Source of the DNA: Hyphomicrobiales bacterium
GTDB taxonomy: Bacteria; Pseudomonadota; Alphaproteobacteria; Rhizobiales; Rhizobiaceae
Direction of reading: 5' to 3'
Assembly: GCA_900472785.1 (NCBI GenBank)
Contig: UCJH01000051.1
Span: 1 to 60,830, forward strand
DNA: 60,830 bases
Shown: one piece after another, positions 8,684 through 18,432 of the stretch
Layout of the letters: each line of letters starts with the position of its first letter
Numbering within the stretch: position 1 is the stretch's first letter
Translations under genes and position numbers: made by a program
Notes under the pieces: model-generated
Databases searched by the model: none
The model's input: the letters and a program-made list of their open reading frames with translations, nothing else
Told to the model about the DNA's origin: nothing

Positions 8684-9454
8684 ACGGCAGGCACAACCCG
8701 GCTTTCCGTCCGCAACATCCGCAAGAGCTTCGGCAATCACGAAGTCCTGCGGGGCATTTCGCTCGACGCGCGCGACGGGGACGTCATTTCGCTTCTGGGG
8801 GCCAGCGGCTCCGGCAAATCCACCTTCCTGCGCTGCATCAACCTGCTCGAAGTTCCCGATGACGGGGAAGTGCTGGTTGATGGCGAATTGATTCAGATGG
8901 GCAAGAAGCAGGGTCGCAACTACCCCACGAACCGACGCCAGGTCGATCGTATCCGCTCGGAACTCGGCATGGTGTTCCAGTCGTTCAATCTCTGGTCCCA
9001 CATGACCATTCTCGAAAACATCATCGAGGGGCCGGTTCACGTGTTGAAACGCCCGAAGGCCGAATGCATCGCCGAAGCCGAGGCGCTCCTCGAGAAAGTC
9101 GGCATCGCCGGCAAGCGCGACGCCTATCCGGCGCATCTCTCCGGCGGCCAGCAGCAGCGCGCAGCGATTGCCCGTTCGCTGGCGATGAAGCCCAAGGTCA
9201 TGCTTTTCGACGAGCCGACCTCGGCGCTCGATCCGGAACTCGTCGGCGAAGTCCTGCGCGTCATGCGCGCGCTTGCCGAGGAGGGTATGACCATGCTCGT
9301 GGTCACCCATGAAATGAGCTTTGCCCGCAACGTCTCCAACCGTGTCATCTTCATGCGCTCCGGCGAGATCGACAGCGACGGCACGCCGGACGAGTTGTTC
9401 GGGCAGGGCGGATCTGCGAATTTCCGCCAGTTCATCGGCAATTTCGGAGGCTGA
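8684..9454 (+). CDS. Amino-acid ABC transporter ATPase (HisP-like); no canonical start codon
   Basis: The frame encodes a full ATPase: Walker [10 protein letters not shown] (lysine at residue 45 in this numbering), [21 protein letters not shown]-loop region, signature [15 protein letters not shown], Walker [15 protein letters not shown] and H-loop [13 protein letters not shown]. These are HisP/GlnQ features. After the preceding gene's stop, the frame has a TAA at 8654 and then no ATG, GTG or TTG before Walker A. The first such codon is GTG at 8870, inside the protein and beyond Walker A. ACG at 8684 begins [17 protein letters not shown] and would give 256 residues, the usual length, so I take it as the likely initiation point, perhaps a mutated ATG. 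Expression may be weak or lost. Confidence 0.75.
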   Translation, partial: TAGTTRLSVRNIRKSFGNHEVLRGISLDARDGDVISLLGASGSGKSTFLRCINLLEVPDDGEVLVDGELIQMGKKQGRNYPTNRRQVDRIRSELGMVFQSFNLWSHMTILENIIEGPVHVLKRPKAECIAEAEALLEKVGIAGKRDAYPAHLSGGQQQRAAIARSLAMKPKVMLFDEPTSALDPELVGEVLRVMRALAEEGMTMLVVTHEMSFARNVSNRVIFMRSGEIDSDGTPDELFGQGGSANFRQFIGNFGG

Positions 9455-9456
9455 CC

Positions 9457-10953
9457 GTGCATTCTGTAATCCTCGACCGCGCTCTCGACTGGCGCGGCGT
9501 TGCAGCCGTTGCTGACGGCGCAAAGCTGGCGATCAGCGATGCCGCCTGGAGCCGTATCGATAGGGCAAGCCGCATCGTTTCGGCGATCGTCGAAAACGGC
9601 GTGCGTGCCTATGGTGTCAATACCGGCGTCGGCGCACTGGCCGATACGGTGGTCGACCGGCCGTCGCAGAGCCGCCTGTCCCGCAATATCGTATTGAGCC
9701 ATGCCTGCGGTATCGGTCCGCTTCTGGCGCCTCGCGAAGTGCGGGCGATCATCACCGCGCAGATCGGCAATTTTGCCCACGGGCATTCCGGTGTCCGCCG
9801 CGAGGTCGTTGCTGCGCTGCAGGCCTTCCTCAACGAAGATTGCATTCCGGATGTGTCGTCCAAGGGGTCGGCAGGCTATCTGACGCACAATGCCCATATC
9901 GCGCTGGTTCTTATCGGCGAAGGGTCTGCGCACCTGAAAGGCCGCAGGGTGACCGGCGCGCAGGCCATGGCGTCGCTCGGCATTGCGCCGCTGGTGCTGC
10001 AGGCCAAGGAGGGTCTCAGCCTCGTCAACGGCACGGCCTGCGCCATGGGGCTTGGTTCGGTCGCTCTGGCCCGCGCCGAGCGCCTGCTCGACTGGGCGGA
10101 TGCGACGGCGGCCGTGACCCTGGAAGCCCTCGGCTGTCAGATGGCCGCCTTTGACGCCGAGGTTCTGGCGCTTCGCCCGTCCAAGGGCATCCAGACGGTT
10201 GGTCATTCCCTGCGGCAGCGGCTGGCCGGCAGCGGTTTGATCGAGGCAGCCAAGGGTGCACGGACGCAGGATGCCCTCAGTCTGCGCGCCATCCCGCATG
10301 CGCATGGTGCCGGCCGCGATGTCTTCGATACGGTGGCTTCCGTCGTCGATCAGGAACTGGCTTCCGTGACCGACAATCCCGCTGTTTCCGGCACGCCCGA
10401 TGCGCCGGTCGTTTCGTCCGAGGCGCATGCCGTGGCGCCTGCGCTTGCGCAGGCGCTGGATAGCCTGACCATCGCGCTCGCCCAGATCGCCCTCATGAGC
10501 GAGCGCCGCATCGATCGTCTCGTCAACCCTCTCGTCAGCGGGCTTCCGGCCTTTCTTGCCGTCGATCCCGGGGCAGGCTCCGGCTTCATGATCGCCCAGT
10601 ATACGGCCGCAGCGCTCAGCGCCGAAAACCGTCGTCTCGGAGCCCCCGCCAGCTTGGATGGCGGTATTACCTCGGCCCTGCAGGAGGATTTCCTCAGCCA
10701 CCAGACGGGCGCGGCCAACAAGGCGCTGGCGCTTCTCGACAATGCCGAGCAGATTGTCGCCATCGAACTGGCTGCCGCCGTGCAGGCACAGGACTTCAAG
10801 GGCGATGTCGCCGCGCGCGCAGTCGGGACGGACGTGATCTACAGGCATGTGCGCGCCGTCGTTCCGACCTACGGCGACGACCGGCCGCTCGGGTGGGATC
10901 TGGAGACGGTTCGCGATAGGATGCGATCCGGGCCGCCGCCCGTCGCGGCATAA
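9457..10953 (+). CDS. Histidine ammonia-lyase-fold protein lacking the MIO tripeptide
   Basis: The 498-residue protein aligns with aromatic amino-acid lyases along its length. It has YGVNTGVG with the catalytic tyrosine at residue 52, then NIVLSHACGIGPLLAP, KEGLSLVNGTA, VTDNPAVSG and a conserved glutamate in ALQEDFLSHQ. The electrophile loop is different. Classical enzymes read [15 protein letters not shown]; here it is KGSAGYLTHNAH (residues 136-147), three residues shorter and without the Ala-Ser-Gly that cyclises to MIO. The motif normally QDPYxxRCQPQ is TQDALSLRAIPHA, so that tyrosine is also gone while the arginine stays. It probably does not deaminate histidine. A 1,2-elimination of a better leaving group, such as trimethylamine from a betaine (as in MIO-independent ergothionase), is possible. 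It starts 2 bases after the ATPase stop. Confidence 0.85.
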   Translation: MHSVILDRALDWRGVAAVADGAKLAISDAAWSRIDRASRIVSAIVENGVRAYGVNTGVGALADTVVDRPSQSRLSRNIVLSHACGIGPLLAPREVRAIITAQIGNFAHGHSGVRREVVAALQAFLNEDCIPDVSSKGSAGYLTHNAHIALVLIGEGSAHLKGRRVTGAQAMASLGIAPLVLQAKEGLSLVNGTACAMGLGSVALARAERLLDWADATAAVTLEALGCQMAAFDAEVLALRPSKGIQTVGHSLRQRLAGSGLIEAAKGARTQDALSLRAIPHAHGAGRDVFDTVASVVDQELASVTDNPAVSGTPDAPVVSSEAHAVAPALAQALDSLTIALAQIALMSERRIDRLVNPLVSGLPAFLAVDPGAGSGFMIAQYTAAALSAENRRLGAPASLDGGITSALQEDFLSHQTGAANKALALLDNAEQIVAIELAAAVQAQDFKGDVAARAVGTDVIYRHVRAVVPTYGDDRPLGWDLETVRDRMRSGPPPVAA

Positions 10954-10975
10954 CATCGGAGCAAGGACAGCAGGC

Positions 10976-12133
10976 ATGACCCCATCGTTCCACGTCGCCG
11001 TTATCGGGCTCGGTGCCATGGGCAGTGCCGCCGTTTCCCACTTGGCCGCGCGCGGGGCGAGGGTCATCGGCATCGACGCATATTTCCCGGCGCATGCGCT
11101 GAGTTCCTCGCATGGCGACAGCCGCCTGATCCGCCTCGGCTATTTCGAGGACCCGTCCTATGTGCCGCTGCTGCAGCGTGCCTATGCCAACTGGCGAGCG
11201 TTGGAAGCACGATTGCGCGAGGACGTCCTGACGATTACCGGCGTGCTGCAGATCGGCCGCCCCGACAGCAAGATCGTCAGCGGCACGCAGAAATCCTGCG
11301 CGCTCCACAATCTTCCTCTGGAAGTTTTGGATCCGGACCAGATGCGCACCCGGTTCCCGGTCTTTTCCCTTGGGAAAGAGGATATCGCGCTGCTCGATCC
11401 GCAAGGCGGTTATCTGCACCCGGAAGCGGCCGTCATGGGGCATTTGAAACTGGCGGCGGCCGATGGCGCAGCGTTGCACTTCGGCGAAAAAGTCACAGCC
11501 ATCGAGCCCGGCGATGGCGACGTCACCATCACCTCCAGCCATGGACAATACCGGGCTGCAAAAGTCATTGTCGCGACGGGATCCTGGATTTCCGAACTCG
11601 TTCCATCACTGCGCGGCCATGCCGTGCCAATCAAGCAGGTCGTCGCCTGGTACCAGCCGCTTGATGGTTTCATGACCATGCCACAACGTATGCCAGTATT
11701 CATTCGCGACGAAGGCGAGAACGGCTCGTTCTTCGGTTTCCCGGTCATCGGTGCCGACGGCGTCAAGGTCGGGCGCCACGCGCATTTTCGCGAGCCGATC
11801 GACCCGAACCAGCCCAATCCGCCGGTCAACGAGGCGGATACGGCATTGCTCGACAGTTTTATCCAGCGTCAGCTGCCTTTGGCTGCCGGCCTGCGGGTGC
11901 GCTCCACCACCTGCCGCTACACGATGTTGCCGAGCGAGGATTTCCTGATCGACCTGCTGCCCGGCGAAGAGCGCATCGTCGTCGCGTCGCCCTGCTCAGG
12001 GCATGGCTTCAAATTTACCAGCGTCGTCGGCGAAATCCTGGCCGACCTGGCGCTTGATGGTGGCACTCCGCTGCCGATCGACGCCTTCTCCTTCAAGGCT
12101 ATGGACCGGTTCCTAGCGGCGCGGGCTGCTTGA
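10976..12133 (+). CDS. FAD-dependent N-methyl-amino-acid oxidase (SolA/monomeric sarcosine oxidase family)
   Basis: The 385-residue product begins FHVAVIGLGAMGSAAVSHLA, an N-terminal FAD-binding Rossmann motif, followed by SSSHGDSRLIRLGYFEDPSY typical of N-methyltryptophan and monomeric sarcosine oxidases. The cysteine that carries covalent FAD in that family is present at residue 313 (TTCRYTMLPSEDFLID), and the C-terminus has SGHGFKFTSVVGEI. The enzyme would oxidise the N-methyl group or the C-N bond of an N-methylated amino acid to give H2O2 and formaldehyde or an imine. The start at 10976 follows GGAGCAAGGACAG. It lies between the HAL-like gene and the ureohydrolase in one operon, supporting a pathway for a methylated amino acid. 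The exact substrate is unknown. Confidence 0.85.
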   Translation: MTPSFHVAVIGLGAMGSAAVSHLAARGARVIGIDAYFPAHALSSSHGDSRLIRLGYFEDPSYVPLLQRAYANWRALEARLREDVLTITGVLQIGRPDSKIVSGTQKSCALHNLPLEVLDPDQMRTRFPVFSLGKEDIALLDPQGGYLHPEAAVMGHLKLAAADGAALHFGEKVTAIEPGDGDVTITSSHGQYRAAKVIVATGSWISELVPSLRGHAVPIKQVVAWYQPLDGFMTMPQRMPVFIRDEGENGSFFGFPVIGADGVKVGRHAHFREPIDPNQPNPPVNEADTALLDSFIQRQLPLAAGLRVRSTTCRYTMLPSEDFLIDLLPGEERIVVASPCSGHGFKFTSVVGEILADLALDGGTPLPIDAFSFKAMDRFLAARAA

Positions 12134-12135
12134 GC

Positions 12136-13064
12136 ATGGCAGTTCCCTATCGCCTTGTTCCTTCGACAGAAACATTTTTCGGCCTGCCGAGCGCGGAAGC
12201 GGCTCGTCCCGCCTCGGTCGCCATTTTTGGCGCCGTGCATGGTACGGCCTACCCGCATGAACAGGCGGTCGCCTGTGATATCGGTGCACCCGATGCCGTG
12301 CGCCGGGCGATCACGGCGGCTTCCGTGCATATCGACCATTGGGATTTCGATTTTGACGGTCCCCTGCTGAACGATGGGGCTCTCTCCGTCGTCGATCTCG
12401 GCGATGTCGCAACACGCGCCGGTGACAACGCCGGCAATCGCCGGGCGATCGAAGCGGCGACCCGTGATATTCGCTCGGCTGGAGCCATACCGATCCTGAT
12501 CGGTGGCGATGATTCCGCCGCTATCCCGTTCATGCGTGGACTGGAAGACGCAGGCGAGCTGCACATCCTTCAGATCGATGCCCATATCGACTGGCGCGAC
12601 AGGATCGGTGACGAGCCGCTTGGTTATTCGAGCACCATGCGCCGTGCATCGGAACTCCCGTTTGTGCGCTCGATGACGCAGGTCGGCATGCGCGCTGTCG
12701 GCAGTGCCCGGCGAGAAGAGGTCGAGGCGGCGCGGGCCTGGGGCTCGCGGCTGGTCACGGTGAAGCAGCGCGTGCAATCGGCATGGGGGAAATCGCCGCC
12801 ACCATTCCACGCGACGGCACGCTGCTCATCCATATCGACGTCGATGGGCTCGATCCGTCGATATGCCCCGGTGTCAACGCCTTGTCGCCGGGAGGTCTTT
12901 GGCTGGAGGAGGTGACCGATCTGATCGCCTCGGCCATGACTGGTCGGCAGCTTGCCGGCGTCTCGATCGTCGAGTTCCAGCCCAAAGCGGATGTCAACGA
13001 TATGACGGCGACAGTCGTCGGCCGGTTGATCTGCCACGTGCTCGGGCATCTCGCCCGCCGATAG
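12136..13064 (+). pseudogene. Agmatinase/arginase-family ureohydrolase, split by a frameshift
   Basis: Two overlapping frames make one ureohydrolase. The first (from ATG 12136) carries IPILIGGDDSAAIPF and HILQIDAHIDWRD; the second (to 13064) carries LLIHIDVDGLDPSICPGVNA and VSIVEFQPKADVND. The break is at the G5 run at 12785-12789: one more G would keep the frame reading SAWGEIAATIPRDG and restore about 309 residues, the normal family length. As it stands, the first frame runs out at 12915 without the second metal motif, so the enzyme is dead unless the shift is bypassed or is a sequencing error. The metal motif GGDH is GGDD here, replacing a manganese-ligand histidine with aspartate. The original substrate could have been a guanidino or formimino compound. 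Confidence 0.78.
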
Positions 13065-13067
13065 CGC

Positions 13068-13646
13068 CTACTCCGCGACGATGCGGATGAGGTAAGCCTC
13101 CGTCGGCATGTCGGAGGTGATCAGGACAACGCCCTTGAGAACAGCGCAATCGAACCGATCGAGTTCTTCTGCGTGGCCGCCGCTGTCGATGCGCAGATTG
13201 CCGAGCGACAAAAGCATCGTCACGCCACCCTCTGCGTCCAGATGATGCTGTCCTTCAAATGTGCGCCGCTCGACCCGATGCGACCATTGCCCGCGTCTTG
13301 TCATGACATTCAGATCGACAATGGTGCCCGAGACGAGTCGAGCCGAGGTTGCTGCATCGGCGGGAAAGGCCAGCGGCTCGGATGCCTGCGTCAGGACGAC
13401 GGGTCTGCGCCCCTCTATATCCAGCTCCATGCCGTCGCCGCTCAGGATCGACAACGTCCGGTCGATCCCGGCAAATATGGAGAACGGACCATCACTGGCG
13501 ACGGTCGCCATGCTGATCCGCCATCCGAAATCGGCCAGATCGGTTTCGGGCGGAAAGACTGCGATTTCCGTGGTTTCCCCGCCACCATTCTTCCAGGGCA
13601 TGCGGCGGTGGTCTTTGGCTTTCAACACCTGCAACTGGTCGTACAT
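13068..13646 (-). CDS. hutD: HutD family protein
   Basis: The 192-residue cupin-like protein carries the HutD hallmark MPWKNGGGETTEIAVFP near residues 15-35, FGWRISMATVASDGPFS, and FAGIDRTLSILSGDGMEL. HutD occurs in many histidine utilisation loci and is thought to limit urocanate or hut expression rather than catalyse a pathway step. I chose the ATG at 13646 (MYDQLQVLKAKDHRR) because homology begins there; an in-frame ATG five codons earlier is possible. It converges on the ureohydrolase with only 3 bases between, and is separated from hutU by a toxin-antitoxin pair, so it has probably been displaced from the main hut operon. Confidence 0.88.
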   Translation of the reverse strand: MYDQLQVLKAKDHRRMPWKNGGGETTEIAVFPPETDLADFGWRISMATVASDGPFSIFAGIDRTLSILSGDGMELDIEGRRPVVLTQASEPLAFPADAATSARLVSGTIVDLNVMTRRGQWSHRVERRTFEGQHHLDAEGGVTMLLSLGNLRIDSGGHAEELDRFDCAVLKGVVLITSDMPTEAYLIRIVAE

Positions 13647-13661
13647 TGTAAACCTCAACAA

Positions 13662-13688
13662 AGTGGACTAAGTTTAGTGGACTAAGTC
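13662..13688. promoter_or_regulatory. Tandem operator repeats of the toxin-antitoxin module
   Basis: GTGGACTAAGT occurs at 13663-13673 and again at 13677-13687, 14 bases apart. The inner sequence TTAGTGGACTAA is itself a dyad. It lies directly upstream of the antitoxin ribosome site (AAAGGAGG). Tandem half-sites like these are what Phd/VapB antitoxin-toxin complexes bind for conditional autorepression. Confidence 0.6.
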
Positions 13689-13702
13689 TAAAGGAGGGGA
13701 TG

Positions 13703-13966
13703 ATGGAGACTGTCAATATTCACGAAGCCAAGACCCATCTGTCCCGTCTGATGGAAAAGGTGTCGAAGGGCGAATCCTTCATCATTGCCAAGGCCGGAAA
13801 GCCGATCGGAAAGCTGGTGCCGCTGGATGAAGCCGACACTCCGAAAAAACGGCGGATCGGTTTCATGAAGGGCGAAATTGTTGTGCCGGATGATTTCGAT
13901 ACGATGATGGCTGATGAGATCGAAGAGATGTTTTACGGCAATCCCGATAAGTTCAAAGATCGATGA
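13703..13966 (+). CDS. Phd/YefM-type antitoxin
   Basis: The 87-residue protein begins METVNIHEAKTHLSRLMEKV, with GESFIIAKAGKPIGKLVPLD, the Phd/YefM DNA-binding fold. The C-terminal tail (DDFDTMMADEIEEMFYGNPD) is acidic and should wrap the toxin. An ATG at 13700 is equally in frame; I prefer 13703 for spacing to AAAGGAGG. The stop overlaps the toxin start as ATGA, so the two are translationally coupled. Operator repeats lie directly upstream. Confidence 0.9.
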   Translation: METVNIHEAKTHLSRLMEKVSKGESFIIAKAGKPIGKLVPLDEADTPKKRRIGFMKGEIVVPDDFDTMMADEIEEMFYGNPDKFKDR

Positions 13967-14355
13967 GGTTCCTGCTCGATACCCATATCCTGATCTGGGC
14001 GGCGGGCGATATCGATATGCTACCGAGCCGTATCAGACATCTCATTGAAGATGCGAACAATGAACTCATGTTCAGTCCTGCCAGTATCTGGGAAACGGCG
14101 ATAAAGCACGGGCTCGGTCGTGACGATTTCCGGACCGATCCTTTTGTTCTCCGTTATCGCCTTCTCGAAAATGGTTATATCGAACTGCCGATCAACAGCG
14201 AACACGCAATTGCAATCGCGGGTTTGCCGCTGCTTCACAAGGACCCCTTCGATCGCATCCTGATTGCTCAGGCGATCATCGAAGGGGTTCCTCTCATAAC
14301 GGTTGACGATATGGTCTTGCGCTATCCCGGCCTTCCGAAATATCCGCTAACTTAA
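13963..14355 (+). CDS. PIN-domain toxin (VapC family)
   Basis: The 130-residue PIN ribonuclease has the four acidic positions of the family: MRFLLDTHILIW (Asp 6), ASIWETAIKHG (Glu), KDPFDRILIAQA (Asp) and ITVDDM (Asp). VapC toxins cleave tRNA or rRNA when released from the antitoxin. It overlaps the antitoxin by 4 bases and ends 4 bases before the convergent hutU stop. The pair is thus packed exactly between hutD and hutU, which suggests insertion into a former hut operon. Confidence 0.92.
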   Translation: MRFLLDTHILIWAAGDIDMLPSRIRHLIEDANNELMFSPASIWETAIKHGLGRDDFRTDPFVLRYRLLENGYIELPINSEHAIAIAGLPLLHKDPFDRILIAQAIIEGVPLITVDDMVLRYPGLPKYPLT

Positions 14356-14359
14356 AGCC

Positions 14360-16029
<1,670 letters not shown>

Positions 16030-16033
<4 letters not shown>

Positions 16034-16848
16034 TTGGTTCCCCTGTTTTGCTTTGCCAGTGTCAGCGCCGTCGTTTCGATGCGCGTGAGAATGTCTTTGA
16101 GATGAATACGAAGCCTGGTCGCCTTGGATTCGTCGTAGGCGAAGGGTGGCGTCTCGGTGATGAGGTGGGTGGACTGTGCCAGTTCCATCTGGATCGCATG
16201 CACGCCGGTTTCAGGCCGGCCGTAATACCGCGTCGTCCAACCGCCCTTGAAGCGGCCATTGAGGATACTGGTATAGCCAGCGGCTTTCGATGCCACGTCG
16301 ACGGTTGCCGCTTCGATCGCCGGGTCGCAAGTCTTGCCCATATCCGTGCCGATGTTGAAATCCGGCAGCGTGCCTTCAAACAGGAAGGGAATGTCGGAGC
16401 GGATCGAATGGCAATCATAGACGACGGCGATGCCGTGGATGGCTTTCACCCGCTCGATTTCGGCCGCCAGTGCCGCATGATAAGGCGCGTGGAAGTCGGC
16501 AAGGCGCTCGGCGATGTCGCCCTCGGTCGGCTCTTCGCCATCCTTCCAGATTGGAACGCCGTCGAAATCGGTTGATGGTACGAGCCCCGTCGTGTTCTGG
16601 CCGGGATAAAGGCTGACGCCCTCCGGGTCGCGATTGGCGTCTATGACATAACGATGGAAGGTGGCGCGCACCGTCGTCGCCTCCGGCAGCAGGCCGGCAT
16701 AGAGCTCATGGATATGCCAGTCGGTATCGGCAAGGATGCGGCCATTGTCATTCAGACGCTCCCAGATCGCTGGAGGCACGTCGGTGCCGGTATGCGGCAG
16801 ACCGAGAATGACCGGGGAGGTGCCCTGCTTGAGTTCGAAGATGCTCAT
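16030..16848 (-). CDS. hutG: N-formylglutamate deformylase
   Basis: The 272-residue product starts [20 protein letters not shown] and carries the metal-binding pattern seen in N-formylglutamate amidohydrolases ([39 protein letters not shown]). It hydrolyses N-formylglutamate, made by HutF, to formate and glutamate. This is the last step of the five-step hut branch. It starts at the base before the hutH stop and overlaps hutU, so hutH-hutG-hutU are one coupled message. Confidence 0.96.
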
Positions 16849-18384
16849 TCAAGCCTCCAGAACCGGCAGGATACCAGCGGATATAGCGGCGTTCAGCGTG
16901 CCGGAGCCGACGAGGTCGCTGGCGGACTTGAGGTCGTTTGCCATGTAACGGTCAACGTCCAGCGTCGGCACGACCTTGCGGATGGCCGTGATGGCATTGG
17001 TCAGTTCGGGGCTGGTGACGAGCGGGGCGCGGAAGTCGATGCCCTGCGCTGCCGTCAAAGCCTCGATACCGACGATGGCAAAGAGATTATCGGTCATCTG
17101 CAACAGGCGGCGGGCGCCGTGGCAGGCCATGGAAACATGGTCTTCCTGGTTGGCCGAGGTCGGAGTGGAATCAACGGAGGCCGGGTGCGACATCTGCTTG
17201 TTTTCAGACATCAGCGCGGCGGAGGTGACCTCGGCGATCATCAGCCCGGAGTTGAGGCCCGGCGTCTTGGCGAGGAATGCCGGCAGGCCGTAGGAGAGGG
17301 CAGGATCGACCAGCAGCGCGATGCGGCGCTGCGAGATCGCACCGATTTCGCAGATGGCAAGCGCGATCTGATCGGCTGCGAAAGCCACCGGCTCGGCGTG
17401 GAAATTGCCGCCGGAAACGACGGAATTGTCCGAGAGCACCAGTGGATTGTCGGTGACGGCGTTGGCTTCGATTTCAAGCGTGCGGGCAACCGAGCGCAGG
17501 AGATCGAGGCAGGCGCCATCGACCTGTGGCTGGCAGCGGATGCAGTAGGGATCCTGGACGCGCTCGTCGCCTTCGATATGGCTTTCGCGGATCACCGAGC
17601 CCTTGAGCAGGCCACGCAGGGCCGCCGCCGCGTCGATCTGGCCCTTGTGGCCGCGCAGGGTGTGGATGTCTGGATGGAACGGTGCAGACGAGCCCATGGC
17701 GGCGTCGGTCGACAACGCACCGGTGATCAGGGCGGACTGGGCGGCGCGGTGGGCGCGGAAAAGGCCAGCGAGCGCCAGCGCGGTCGAAACCTGCGTGCCG
17801 TTGATCAGTGCCAGACCTTCCTTGGCGGCGAGCACGACCGGTGTCAGGCCGGCGCGTTCCAGTGCGGTGCGGGCATCGAGCGGCTCGCCGTCGAAGAAGG
17901 CTTCGCCTTCGCCCATCATGACCGCTGCCATATGGGCAAGCGGCGCCAGATCGCCGGAAGCGCCGACGGAACCCTTTTCGGGAATGACCGGGATGACGCC
18001 CTTGTCGAGCATGCCCTCGATCAGGCGGATCAACTCGAGCCGCGTGCCGGATGCGCCGCGTCCGAGCGAAACGAGCTTCAGCGCCATGATCAGGCGAACG
18101 ATGTTTTCTGCCAATGGCTGGCCGACACCGCAGCAATGCGACAGGATCAGATTGCGCTGCAGGGTTGCAACATCGGCGGCGTCGATCCGGATGCTCGCCA
18201 GTTTGCCGAAGCCGGTGTTGATGCCATAGACCGGTGCGTTGCCGGCGGCGATCTCGGCGATGCGGGCGGCGGCCTTTTCGATGCCGGCATCGAAGGCCGG
18301 GTCGAGCCGCGCGGGCTCGCCGGTCCAGTAGATAGTTTCGAGCGTCGAGAGTGGCACGGAGCCCGGCTGAAGAATTAGGGTCAT
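16849..18384 (-). CDS. hutH: Histidine ammonia-lyase (canonical)
   Basis: The 511-residue enzyme has the standard MIO-forming Ala142-Ser143-Gly144 in [20 protein letters not shown], the catalytic tyrosine in [10 protein letters not shown] (residue 53), [13 protein letters not shown], and [14 protein letters not shown] with the conserved glutamate. It removes ammonia from L-histidine to give urocanate. It is the direct in-window control for the MIO-less paralog at 9457: the four motifs that differ there are all intact here. It lies downstream of hutI in the minus-strand operon. Confidence 0.98.
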   Translation of the reverse strand: MTLILQPGSVPLSTLETIYWTGEPARLDPAFDAGIEKAAARIAEIAAGNAPVYGINTGFGKLASIRIDAADVATLQRNLILSHCCGVGQPLAENIVRLIMALKLVSLGRGASGTRLELIRLIEGMLDKGVIPVIPEKGSVGASGDLAPLAHMAAVMMGEGEAFFDGEPLDARTALERAGLTPVVLAAKEGLALINGTQVSTALALAGLFRAHRAAQSALITGALSTDAAMGSSAPFHPDIHTLRGHKGQIDAAAALRGLLKGSVIRESHIEGDERVQDPYCIRCQPQVDGACLDLLRSVARTLEIEANAVTDNPLVLSDNSVVSGGNFHAEPVAFAADQIALAICEIGAISQRRIALLVDPALSYGLPAFLAKTPGLNSGLMIAEVTSAALMSENKQMSHPASVDSTPTSANQEDHVSMACHGARRLLQMTDNLFAIVGIEALTAAQGIDFRAPLVTSPELTNAITAIRKVVPTLDVDRYMANDLKSASDLVGSGTLNAAISAGILPVLEA

Positions 18385-18432
18385 AAATCAGTCCTCACCA
18401 GTGCGCGGAGCCGGGCTCACGCGTCTTAAATT

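Noticed and set aside
8870-9454. GTG 8870 as the ATPase start
   Set aside because: It would remove Walker A and about 62 conserved residues.
7346-9523. 725-codon open frame on the minus strand opposite the ABC and lyase genes
   Set aside because: It is Arg/His/Gly-rich shadow translation of high-GC coding DNA; the opposite strand carries clear HisQ, HisM and HisP-like genes.
12783-12789. Programmed frameshifting in the ureohydrolase
   Set aside because: A G5 run alone, without a slippery heptamer, a nearby stem-loop or an early stop, is not enough; mutation or sequencing error is simpler.
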